Shown here: piece by piece, positions 1-6,976 of the stretch
Position numbering within the stretch: position 1 is the stretch's first letter
Layout: the number at the start of each line of letters is the position of its first letter
Source of the DNA: Entomomonas sp964395065
GTDB taxonomy: Bacteria > Pseudomonadota > Gammaproteobacteria > Pseudomonadales > Pseudomonadaceae
NCBI GenBank assembly: GCA_964395065.1
Contig: CAYNAM010000059.1
Span: forward strand, 1 to 15,769
Direction: 5' to 3'
DNA length: 15,769 nucleotides
The notes under the pieces: model-generated
Seen by the model: only the letters and a program-made list of their open reading frames with translations
Database searches by the model: none
What the model was told of the DNA's origin: nothing
Program-made: the position numbers and the translations under genes

Positions 1-507
1 TATGGCTACTGACCCCACACCTCCTGAGGCACCCGTCACCAAAATGCTGCCCTGCTCTGGCTTTACGCCGTGCTCTATAATGCGCTGTACACACAGCGCT
101 GCCGTATAACCCGCCGTCCCCATTGCCATCGCTTGTTGTGGCGTAAATTGTTCAGGGAGTGAAATTAGCCAATCCGATTGCACATACGCATATTGCGCCA
201 GACAGCCCCAATGGGTTTCACCACAGCCCCAACCATTTAAAACAACTTGATCGCCTGACTTATAACAGCCACTGTCACAACTCACTACTGTGCCTACGCC
301 ATCAATACCCGGCACCATAGGCCATGAACGAACAACAGGGCCTTTGTTGGTGAGCGCTAATGCATCTTTGTAATTAATGCTCGAATACTTAACCTCTAGT
401 AATGTATCACCCTGCTGTTGTAACAGCGTCTCTTTAGACAGTTTTTTAATTGAAGCTTTAAACTCGCTTGCTTCATTTCTTTCTAAAACAATGGCATTAA
501 ATGACAT
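1..507 (-). CDS. acuI: Acryloyl-CoA reductase / YhdH-AcuI family NADPH oxidoreductase (5' part only)
   Basis: Only the first 169 codons are inside the window; the 3' end lies beyond base 1. It is a medium-chain dehydrogenase/reductase of the YhdH/AcuI branch, whose members reduce acryloyl-CoA or related activated double bonds with NADPH in the cytoplasm. Visible marks are the N-terminal GroES-like fold with SSINYKDAL (residues 42-50), PGIDGVGTV (66-74), LNGWGCGETHWG (90-101) and GTAGYTAALCV (130-140), then the start of the NADPH-binding fold, VTGASGGVGSVA (157-168). All match E. coli YhdH as I remember it. The ATG at 507 is preceded by GAGGTGAG, a good ribosome binding site. It lies 41 bases after lysR on the same strand, so the two may share a transcript. 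The exact substrate here is inferred from family only. Confidence 0.88.
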   Translation of the reverse strand, partial: MSFNAIVLERNEASEFKASIKKLSKETLLQQQGDTLLEVKYSSINYKDALALTNKGPVVRSWPMVPGIDGVGTVVSCDSGCYKSGDQVVLNGWGCGETHWGCLAQYAYVQSDWLISLPEQFTPQQAMAMGTAGYTAALCVQRIIEHGVKPEQGSILVTGASGGVGSVAI

Positions 508-548
508 ACTGACTCACCTCTCTACTGCGTGACAAGCACGCTAAGGGT

Positions 549-1442
549 TTATGACTGACAAAATTCTTTGGCTTTCTCTAAAAATAACTCACTCGCTTTG
601 GAGAATATCTGATCTTTTTTCCAAATAATATTAAGACCAGACGTAAGTCTAGGGGAAAACGGCCTAAAGCATATTTCACTTTCTTCACTGGTATTAGCCA
701 ATTTATCGAGGGTAATCGCATAACCTACGCCTTCTCTTACCAAGACAGCGGCATTAAAAATCAGATTATAGGTGGCAACAATATTAAGCTTTGAAATATG
801 CTCTCCAAACCAATTGGTCACATCATTTTTAGAGGAAGACTCTGTTATTAACTGCCTAGAACAAATAATAGGTAATGGCAGTAAATCTTTCACCCCAATG
901 GTTTCATGGTTAGCCTGTGGGCTGTCTTTACGCATTAACAACCCCCATGTATCTTGGCTAGGCATATCCAGATAATAATACTTAGACACGTCAACAGGTT
1001 CTATCACAATACCAAAATCAATCAACCCTTTATCTAACTTTTCGATGACATATTCCGCATTGCCGCTGTAAAAGTGAAAGCGCACTCTAGGGTATTGCGT
1101 TTGTATTTCTTTTGCAATACGGGCAATGTATTTAATCACTTCGGTTTCACCACAACCTATATGAATATCACCACTGATAGTTTCATCTAAATCCACAAAC
1201 TCTGCTTTAGTTTTGTGTACAAGCGCTAAGATTTCCTCTGCTCGTTTACGCAGCAAGATACCTTCTTCTGTTAATGTAATACGGTGATTGCTGCGATGAA
1301 ACAACTTTTTACCTAACTCATCTTCTAGCTCTTTTAACTGTCTCGACAGTGTTGGCTGCGTTAAATACAACGCATTGGCCGCTGCGGTAATACTTCCTTC
1401 CTTCGCCACGGCTAGAAAATACCTTAACACACGGATATCCAT
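549..1442 (-). CDS. LysR-family transcriptional regulator
   Basis: A full-length LysR regulator of 297 residues, the usual size. Residues 1-60 form the winged helix-turn-helix (MDIRVLRYFLAVAKEGSITA, then AANALYLTQPTLSRQLKELE), and the rest is the periplasmic-binding-protein-like effector domain, starting near DISGDIHIGCGE-type sequence around residue 92. The start is supported by a strong GGAGGT ten bases before the ATG. It is transcribed away from the MFS operon with 125 bases between the two starts, the classical arrangement in which a LysR protein controls the divergent operon and itself. The inducer cannot be read from the sequence. acuI follows on the same strand and may be part of the same regulon. 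Confidence 0.93.
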   Translation of the reverse strand: MDIRVLRYFLAVAKEGSITAAANALYLTQPTLSRQLKELEDELGKKLFHRSNHRITLTEEGILLRKRAEEILALVHKTKAEFVDLDETISGDIHIGCGETEVIKYIARIAKEIQTQYPRVRFHFYSGNAEYVIEKLDKGLIDFGIVIEPVDVSKYYYLDMPSQDTWGLLMRKDSPQANHETIGVKDLLPLPIICSRQLITESSSKNDVTNWFGEHISKLNIVATYNLIFNAAVLVREGVGYAITLDKLANTSEESEICFRPFSPRLTSGLNIIWKKDQIFSKASELFLEKAKEFCQS

Positions 1443-1477
1443 AAAACACTCTACCTCCTATCTTATGCCTAAAAAGC

Positions 1478-1485
1478 ATTATATA
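1478..1485 (-). promoter_or_regulatory. Probable -10 region of the lysR promoter
   Basis: On the minus strand this reads TATATAAT, which contains a perfect TATAAT (1483-1478) and also TGG followed by TATATA, an extended -10 form. I see no convincing -35 element. Transcription would start near 1471, giving a leader of about 30 bases with GGAGGT at 1458-1453. It overlaps the left arm of the 1483-1502 palindrome, so a regulator bound there would block it, which fits LysR autorepression. Confidence 0.5.
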
Positions 1486-1502
1486 CCATAAAATATAGGT
1501 AT
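1483..1502. promoter_or_regulatory. Palindrome ATACC-N10-GGTAT, candidate LysR operator
   Basis: Inverted repeat with perfect 5-base arms, ATACC (1483-1487) and GGTAT (1498-1502), and an AT-only centre. It lies between the divergent lysR and MFS genes, ends one base before the -35 of the MFS promoter, and overlaps the lysR -10. That placement suits a LysR protein that activates to the right and represses itself. The arms are short in an AT-rich region, so the sequence alone does not prove binding. Confidence 0.45.
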
Positions 1503-1531
1503 TTGTTATTAGATACTCAGATGATTAGAAT
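1503..1531 (+). promoter_or_regulatory. Sigma-70 promoter of the MFS/hydrolase operon
   Basis: TTGTTA (1503-1508), a 17-base spacer, then TAGAAT (1526-1531), each close to consensus. The expected start is near 1538, about 30 bases before the MFS start codon at 1568. The palindrome at 1483-1502 sits immediately upstream. Confidence 0.6.
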
Positions 1532-1567
1532 TAAAAAAGCATCACTTAATCGAGTATTGATACCAAC

Positions 1568-2776
1568 ATGGCTAATGCAATAAAAACCACCTTAAACCAT
1601 GCAAAGCCTGAACAGGCTTACTGGTCGGCTATTTTTTCTTTATTTATGGGTGTCACCAGTTTAATCGCGGCGGAGTTCATTCCGATTAGTTTATTAACCC
1701 CTATCGCCCATGACCTCAATATTAGTGAGGGGCTGGCAGGCCAGAGCATCACCATGGTTGGCGTGTTTGCGGTCATAACCAGTTTATTGCTTGCGCCATT
1801 GACTAAAAATATTAACCGCAAGCTTATTTTGCTCAGTTTTTCTGTGATGGTTATTTTCTCTAACTTTATTGTCGCTTTCGCGCCTAATTATGGGGTGATG
1901 CTAGTGGGGAGAGGCTTGCTCGGGATTTGTGTTGGTGGCTTTTGGTCAATGGCCTCAGCCGTTACCTTGCAGCTTGCACCATCAAAAGATGTGCCTCGCG
2001 CACTGAGTATTGTTTATGCCGGTGTTTCTGTCGCCACCATTATTGCTCTCCCTCTTTCAAGCTATTTAGGTGATCTAATCGGCTGGCGCCATGTTTTTAT
2101 TCTTTCTGCCTTGATGGGATTAGCCACACTTATTTGGCAGTTTATATCACTGCCTTCACTGCCTGCACAACCGGGTAATAGTTTTCGTACCATGTTTAAT
2201 CTATTAAAACAATCATGGATACTGGCAGGCATTATTGCCACTGTCCTAAGCTATGGTGGTTATCATGTTTTCTTCAGCTATCTAAGACCTTTTTTACAAT
2301 TTAATTTACAGTTTACCTCAACCAAACTTACCCTGATGCTGCTAATTTTTGGTATCGCAAACTGTTTAGGAACATTCATCGCAGGGCTTTTTTTAGGGCG
2401 CTACTTCAAACCTACTATGATTACCGTACATATACTCTTAGCGATCATTGCGCTAAGTTTATTTTTTACACCACACCATATCACAGGTAACGCTGTCATG
2501 GTTGTATTTTGGGGGCTTCTATTTGGTTTTATTCCTGTGGGTTGGTCCACATGGATTACCCGCACTTTGGCCGATAAGGCCGAGCTAATGGGTGGACTCT
2601 CCGTTGCAGCTATTCAGTTTTCTATTGGTTTAGCAGCAGCGATGGGCGGTTTAGTATTTGATCACTTTGGTAGCGGAGGTCTCTTTATCAGTGCCGCCAG
2701 CATTATGCTACTGGCTATTTTGGTGATGAAGTTAAGCTTTTCACTGTATAAAACCATCACGGGCAAATCCGTCTAA
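1568..2776 (+). CDS. MFS transporter, DHA1 family, efflux type (NepI/YdhP-like)
   Basis: An inner-membrane transporter of 402 residues, the normal length for a 12-helix major facilitator. Marks include AEFIPISLLTPIA in helix 1 (residues 35-47), a motif-A-like loop LTKNINRKLILL (78-89), and GRGLLGICVGGFWSM in helix 4 (114-128), which resembles the drug:H+ antiporter-1 proteins NepI, YdhP and AraJ. Members export small molecules such as purine ribonucleosides, sugars or drugs in exchange for protons; the substrate here is unknown. There is only a weak ribosome binding site before the ATG. It is the first gene of a tight operon with three exported proteins (gaps of 38, 21 and 11 bases), so it probably exports something related to their substrates. 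Confidence 0.9.
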   Translation: MANAIKTTLNHAKPEQAYWSAIFSLFMGVTSLIAAEFIPISLLTPIAHDLNISEGLAGQSITMVGVFAVITSLLLAPLTKNINRKLILLSFSVMVIFSNFIVAFAPNYGVMLVGRGLLGICVGGFWSMASAVTLQLAPSKDVPRALSIVYAGVSVATIIALPLSSYLGDLIGWRHVFILSALMGLATLIWQFISLPSLPAQPGNSFRTMFNLLKQSWILAGIIATVLSYGGYHVFFSYLRPFLQFNLQFTSTKLTLMLLIFGIANCLGTFIAGLFLGRYFKPTMITVHILLAIIALSLFFTPHHITGNAVMVVFWGLLFGFIPVGWSTWITRTLADKAELMGGLSVAAIQFSIGLAAAMGGLVFDHFGSGGLFISAASIMLLAILVMKLSFSLYKTITGKSV

Positions 2777-2814
2777 AACTCACCATCTTACGAGATTAAT
2801 CAAGGAGCTTATCC

Positions 2815-3867
2815 ATGAAAAAACACCTTAATTTATCCCTCATTACCACATGGATGGTCATCATGGGAACTATTTTATCATTTACTGCAAGAGGGCAAGA
2901 TATGTCAAACGGTGCTGATAATTTTTATCAAAGTGAACGTGTTACACAACAAAAAGTGACCTTTAAAAACCAATACAACATGAAGGTAGTAGGCAATTTA
3001 TTTACACCCAAAGAGATGAAAGAAGGTGAAAAATACCCTGCTATTATTGTAGGTCATCCAATGGGGGCGGTCAAAGAACAAAGTGCTAATCTCTACGCCA
3101 CTAAAATGGCTGAACAAGGCTTTGTTACCTTAGCCATTGATCTTTCATTCTGGGGTGAAAGTGAGGGAACGCCACGCAACGCCGTTTCACCTGATATCTA
3201 TGCAGAAGACTTTAGCGCAGCGGTAGACTTTTTAGGGACACGCCCTTTTGTTAATAAAGAACGCATAGGCATAATTGGTATTTGTGGCAGTGGTAGTTTT
3301 GCGATCAGTGCCGCTAAAATTGATCCCCGCCTAAAAGCCATTGCAACCGTTAGCATGTATGATATGGGCGCAGCCAATCGCCATGCACTTAATCACTCGT
3401 TAACCCTAGAGCAAAGAAAACAAATCATTGCCCAAGCAGCCGAGCAACGTTATGTTGAGTTTACTGGGGGAAAAGCTCTCTACACCAGTGGCACTGTGCA
3501 TGAAATCAATGAAAACTCTAGCCCTATTGAACGTGAGTTTTATGACTTCTACCGCACTCCACGAGGCGAGTTTACCCCTAAAGGTCAATCACCAGAACTT
3601 ACTACGCACCCAACCTTAACCAGTAATGTTAAATTCATGAATTTCTATCCATTCAATGATATAGAAACTATTTCACCTCGCCCACTGCTATTTATTACAG
3701 GAGATCAAGCACACTCGAAAGAATTTAGTGAAGATGCCTACAAACGCGCGGCTGAACCTAAAGAACTTTATTATGTAAAAGGGGCTGGACATGTTGATCT
3801 ATACGATCGAGTTAACTTAATTCCCTTTGACAAATTAACTCACTTCTTTAAACAAACCTTACAGTAA
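2815..3867 (+). CDS. Exported alpha/beta hydrolase with cysteine at the nucleophile position
   Basis: A protein of 350 residues beginning with a signal-like segment (about residues 1-27, MKKHLNLSLITTWMVIMGTI then LSFTARGQ), so probably periplasmic. The alpha/beta hydrolase core runs from about residue 45: GHPMG (80-84) is the oxyanion region and GICGSG (155-160) is the nucleophile elbow. In the elbow only Cys157 has the G-x-nucleophile geometry, as in dienelactone hydrolases, rather than serine. Asp297 (TGDQ) and His326 (GAGHVD) can complete the triad. It resembles the YcjY-like/dienelactone-hydrolase-related family. AAGGAG precedes the ATG. It is second in the LysR-linked operon. The substrate is unknown; an ester, lactone or thioester is a family-based guess. 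Confidence 0.85.
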   Translation: MKKHLNLSLITTWMVIMGTILSFTARGQDMSNGADNFYQSERVTQQKVTFKNQYNMKVVGNLFTPKEMKEGEKYPAIIVGHPMGAVKEQSANLYATKMAEQGFVTLAIDLSFWGESEGTPRNAVSPDIYAEDFSAAVDFLGTRPFVNKERIGIIGICGSGSFAISAAKIDPRLKAIATVSMYDMGAANRHALNHSLTLEQRKQIIAQAAEQRYVEFTGGKALYTSGTVHEINENSSPIEREFYDFYRTPRGEFTPKGQSPELTTHPTLTSNVKFMNFYPFNDIETISPRPLLFITGDQAHSKEFSEDAYKRAAEPKELYYVKGAGHVDLYDRVNLIPFDKLTHFFKQTLQ

Positions 3868-3888
3868 GCCACATTGAAAGAGGAAGCT

Positions 3889-4329
3889 ATGATTAAGTTA
3901 GGTCACAAAACACTACTCTCCATCCTACTCATGGTATTTTGTATGCACAGTTACGCCGACACGCAACCAACAACGCTAGCCCATATCAAAATGACCATTA
4001 ATGAGCAGCCCATTATTATTGCGCTGTTTGACAACTCTGCCAGTCGACAACTACTTAATCAGCTTCCTCTTTCATTGGCGTTATCTGACTTTGCTCGTGC
4101 TGAAAAAATTGCTTATCTACCTAACAAACTAACACTGCAAGAAACACCGCTGGCTAAGACCACTCAGAGTGATTTCACCTACTATGCGCCTTGGGGTAAT
4201 TTAGCCTTATTCTATAAAGGTTATGGTCAAGCCAATGGTGTCTATGCATTAGGTACCATCGAATCAGGTAAAGAGCAATTAGCCGCGCTTAAGCAAAATA
4301 TTACCGTGACGTTAGAACGGATGGATTAA
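3889..4329 (+). CDS. Exported cyclophilin-like-fold protein
   Basis: Read from the ATG at 3889, which has AGAGGAAG just before it; a TTG 15 bases upstream in frame is less likely. It encodes 146 residues. Residues 1-23 are a signal peptide (hydrophobic LLSILLMVFCMHSYA, cleavage expected before DTQP). The rest matches the small cyclophilin-like beta-barrel family (TM1367 type): IKMTINEQPIIIALFDN (33-49), then SLALSDFARAEKIAYLP (62-78) and YYAPWGNLALFYK (98-110), ending in a beta strand ITVTLERM. These proteins share a fold with cyclophilins but are not known to have their isomerase activity, and their role is unclear. It lies between two hydrolases in one operon. Family members are usually cytoplasmic as I remember them, so the signal peptide is of note. 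Confidence 0.82.
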   Translation: MIKLGHKTLLSILLMVFCMHSYADTQPTTLAHIKMTINEQPIIIALFDNSASRQLLNQLPLSLALSDFARAEKIAYLPNKLTLQETPLAKTTQSDFTYYAPWGNLALFYKGYGQANGVYALGTIESGKEQLAALKQNITVTLERMD

Positions 4330-4340
4330 AGGAGCACAGG

Positions 4341-5390
4341 ATGACGCTTAACCCCATGTATTTACTCTTACTTGCCTGCGTCAGTAGCTGGGTAAGTGCA
4401 CAAACACAACCTGTTAAAATACAATACTTTCCACCACCTGTAACGGTCAGCACAGAAATACAACCCTTGGTATCAGGACAACCCTTTCCTTATTGGAATG
4501 AACACCCTAAAACACCAGAGGCATGGAAACAATGGGTTAATCAACTCGCGAATGACACGATTAAAAACCTACCGGCCTTACGTGAGCAAATGCATGTCAG
4601 CGTTGAATATAAAGACCTAGAGGGTGTGCCTAGCTTCATCATCACCCCTGAGCAAATAGCCACTAACAATGAACACCGCGTTTTACTTCACCTACACGGT
4701 GGTGGTTACGTCTTAAACCCTGGTGAAGCAGGGACGGATGAAGCCATTATGATGGCAGGCTATGGCAAAATAAAGGTCATTTCCATTGATTACCGTATGC
4801 CACCCAACCACCCTTTCCCCGCGGCAATGGATGATGCGTTAACAGCCTACCAAGCCCTGTTGAAAATGTATCCTGCAAAAAATATTGGTGTGTTTGGCAC
4901 CTCCACTGGGGGTGGCATGACCTTAGCACTGATGCTTAAAATTAAAGAAAATAATCTCCCCATGCCAGCCGCTATGGTAGTGGGCACACCTTGGACGGAT
5001 TTAACCAAAACAGGTGACTCTTACTTTACCCATGAAGGCATTGATAATGTTTTAGTCAGTTATGAAGGTTGGTTGGGGGACGCCGCCAAACTGTATGCTA
5101 ATGGCCATGACCTAAAAGACCCATTACTTTCCCCCATTTATGGTGATGTAACAGGTTTTCCGCCAACCTTACTGGTGACAGGAACACGGGATTTATTTTT
5201 AAGCAATACCATTAGAATGCATTTAAAGCTACGTGATGCAGGAAATATTGCTGATTTAATCGTGCTAGAGGGGCTTTCCCATGCTCAATATTTGATGGTG
5301 CCCGATTCACCTGAGGCTAAACGTTATTTTAATAGCAGTGCTGAGTTCTTTAACCAACATTTAGCCAATACACCCAACGCCTTTCAATAA
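4341..5390 (+). CDS. Exported alpha/beta hydrolase, HSL (hormone-sensitive-lipase-like) esterase
   Basis: A protein of 349 residues with a signal peptide (MTLNPMYLLLLACVSSWVSA, cleavage expected before QTQP). It belongs to the alpha/beta hydrolase-3 / HSL family: the oxyanion motif HGGG is at 119-122, the nucleophile elbow GTSTGG at 186-191 gives Ser188, and Asp284 (GTRDLF) and His314 (GLSHAQ) complete the triad. The more usual elbow is GDSAGG, so GTSTGG is a variant. Enzymes of this family hydrolyse short-chain or bulky esters. GGAG lies nine bases before the ATG, and the gap to the gene before is 11 bases. It is the last gene of the operon, with a terminator just downstream at 5401-5430. 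Confidence 0.9.
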   Translation: MTLNPMYLLLLACVSSWVSAQTQPVKIQYFPPPVTVSTEIQPLVSGQPFPYWNEHPKTPEAWKQWVNQLANDTIKNLPALREQMHVSVEYKDLEGVPSFIITPEQIATNNEHRVLLHLHGGGYVLNPGEAGTDEAIMMAGYGKIKVISIDYRMPPNHPFPAAMDDALTAYQALLKMYPAKNIGVFGTSTGGGMTLALMLKIKENNLPMPAAMVVGTPWTDLTKTGDSYFTHEGIDNVLVSYEGWLGDAAKLYANGHDLKDPLLSPIYGDVTGFPPTLLVTGTRDLFLSNTIRMHLKLRDAGNIADLIVLEGLSHAQYLMVPDSPEAKRYFNSSAEFFNQHLANTPNAFQ

Positions 5391-5400
5391 CCTATGAATT

Positions 5401-5430
5401 AATAAGGGGTCTATTAAGACTCCTTATTTT
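5401..5430. terminator. Bidirectional intrinsic terminator
   Basis: AATAAGGGGTC (5401-5411) pairs with GACTCCTTATT (5418-5428) as an 11-base stem with one G-U pair and a 6-base loop TATTAA. T-rich sequence follows on the plus strand, and TTATTAATT follows on the minus strand. It lies between the convergent esterase and Lrp-family genes and can serve both. The Lrp-family stop codon (5414-5416) falls inside the loop. Confidence 0.8.
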
Positions 5431-5908
5431 GCTCGGCTATAAAGTTTAAAGGCATTTGTGTTTTAGAGATAATTTGATTCAGTACAAAGCAAGACCGAAC
5501 ACTGGTCACACCCTCAATACGGGTTAGTGTACCTAGCAAAAACTTTTGGTAGCAATCGATATCGGGTACAATCACTTTTAACTGATAATCCGCATCCATC
5601 CCCGTAATCAAACAGCACTCGATCACTTCAGGGTGCTTTTTTAATATCGCTTGAAAATGCTCAAAACGCTCTGGCGTATGGCGATCCATCCCAACCAACA
5701 CAAAAACCGTTAAACTAAGCCCCAATTTTTTAGGGTCAAGTAATGCTACTTGTTTAGAAATATACCCTGCATCAATGAGTTGCTTAATACGCCTAGAGCA
5801 AGGGGATGGCGATAAGCCAATTTGATTAGCCAGCTCGTGATTAGACAAGCTCGCATCTTTTTGTAACAGCTCTAAAATATGTAAATCGTAACGGTCTAGT
5901 TTTTCCAT
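5414..5908 (-). CDS. Lrp/AsnC-family transcriptional regulator
   Basis: A protein of 164 residues, the usual Lrp/AsnC size. The N-terminal helix-turn-helix (LDRYDLHILELLQKDASLSN, then HELANQIGLSPSPCSRRIKQ) is followed by the ligand-binding RAM domain (VFVLVGMDRHTPERFEHF and VIECCLITGMDADYQLKV). Such regulators respond to amino acids or small metabolites and form multimers. It starts 32 bases after the xerD stop on the same strand, with GAAGAAGAT before the ATG, so it may be cotranscribed with xerD. The opposite neighbour, the esterase operon, ends convergently, so there is no positional reason to link the two. The target is unknown. Confidence 0.92.
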   Translation of the reverse strand: MEKLDRYDLHILELLQKDASLSNHELANQIGLSPSPCSRRIKQLIDAGYISKQVALLDPKKLGLSLTVFVLVGMDRHTPERFEHFQAILKKHPEVIECCLITGMDADYQLKVIVPDIDCYQKFLLGTLTRIEGVTSVRSCFVLNQIISKTQMPLNFIAEQNKES

Positions 5909-5940
5909 ATCATCTTCTTCATAAAATTGATTGCTTACAA

Positions 5941-6840
5941 TTAACCCCGTGGGTGATGTTTAGCATGTAAATCCTGCAAACGCGCTTGAGCTATGTGTGT
6001 GTATATTTGTGTGGTTGATAAATCACTATGGCCTAAAAGCATTTGTACAACACGTAAGTCAGCGCCATGGTTTAATAAATGTGTGGCAAACGCATGTCTT
6101 AGCGTATGGGGTGATAGTGATTTAGTAATACCCGCTATTTTGGCATAATATTTTATACGATGCCAAAACGTTTGCCTTGTCATCATATCGCCTCGTGTAC
6201 TGGGGAACAGCACATCACTAATTTTACCTCCTAATAGCAATGCCCTACCTGATCGCAGATACTGCTCAAGCCAAATAATGGCCTCTTCACCAAGAGGAAC
6301 AAGCCGCTCTTTTCGCCCTTTCCCAAAGGCTTTTAATACACCTTGTCTTAAATTAACTTGCTCTAACGTTAAGCTAATGAGCTCACTCACACGTAAACCA
6401 CAAGCATAAAGTACTTCAAGCATGGCTTTATCCCTTAAACCGATCACATCATCAACATCAGGTGCTGATAATAACGCTTCAACATCTTGCTCTGATAAGG
6501 TTTTTGGCAAGGGTTGCCCCAATTTCGGCATTTCTATTTGTAATGTCGGATCAGATTCACGTAAACTTTCTCGTACCAAATAACGGTAAAAGCTGCGTAA
6601 TGCAGAGAGTAATCTGGCGGTTGATCGTGCTTTATAACCTTTTTCTAAGCGCCAAGCCAGATAACTTAGTATATTATCCCGCTGTGCTTCATCAATGGTT
6701 ATGCCCTGTTTAGTTAGCCATTGATGAAAATGCTCTAAATCGCTTAAATAACTCGACTGACTATGCGCTGACAACCCTTTTTCTAGCCAAAGCATTTCAA
6801 TATATTGCGTAATGATGGGGGGAGTTTCTTTGTCAGCCAT
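5941..6840 (-). CDS. xerD: Site-specific tyrosine recombinase XerD
   Basis: A recombinase of 299 residues, the standard XerD length. With XerC it resolves chromosome dimers at dif under FtsK control. The N-terminal SAM-like DNA-binding domain spans about residues 8-95. The catalytic domain carries the full set: Arg150 (CGLRVSEL), Lys174 (GKGRKE), His245 and Arg248 (HTLRH), His271 (LGHSDL) and Tyr280 (TQIYTH). The sequence is very close to Pseudomonas XerD as I remember it, including the ending HHPRG, which rules out an integrase of a mobile element. AAGAGAAG precedes the ATG. In Pseudomonas the gene downstream is usually dsbC; here it is an Lrp-family regulator. Confidence 0.96.
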   Translation of the reverse strand: MADKETPPIITQYIEMLWLEKGLSAHSQSSYLSDLEHFHQWLTKQGITIDEAQRDNILSYLAWRLEKGYKARSTARLLSALRSFYRYLVRESLRESDPTLQIEMPKLGQPLPKTLSEQDVEALLSAPDVDDVIGLRDKAMLEVLYACGLRVSELISLTLEQVNLRQGVLKAFGKGRKERLVPLGEEAIIWLEQYLRSGRALLLGGKISDVLFPSTRGDMMTRQTFWHRIKYYAKIAGITKSLSPHTLRHAFATHLLNHGADLRVVQMLLGHSDLSTTQIYTHIAQARLQDLHAKHHPRG

Positions 6841-6907
6841 TCTACTTCTCTTACCAATTTGATCGATTCAATGGCCTATTTAGCCATGATGAACTAGGCG
6901 GATTCAT

Positions 6908-6937
6908 TTCACGTTGATAGCGTGCTGACTTTATAAT
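6908..6937 (+). promoter_or_regulatory. Probable sigma-70 promoter of folM
   Basis: TTCACG (6908-6913), an 18-base spacer, then a perfect TATAAT (6932-6937). Transcription would begin near 6944, about 33 bases before the folM ATG. The -35 is only a partial match. Confidence 0.5.
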
Positions 6938-6976
6938 AACATTCATACGCAATTAGCGCGACTGAGGAAGCTGAAT

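Noticed and set aside
772..975. Open frame of 67 codons on the plus strand inside the LysR gene
   Set aside because: It lies antisense within a clear LysR coding sequence, has no family resemblance and no ribosome binding site.
5941..6840. Tyrosine recombinase as a sign of an integrated element or integron
   Set aside because: The sequence is the housekeeping XerD itself, of standard length and ending, with no attachment repeats or phage genes nearby.
6871..6887. ATGGC-N7-GCCAT inverted repeat between xerD and folM
   Set aside because: A five-base stem with no T tract and no relation to either start; could arise by chance.
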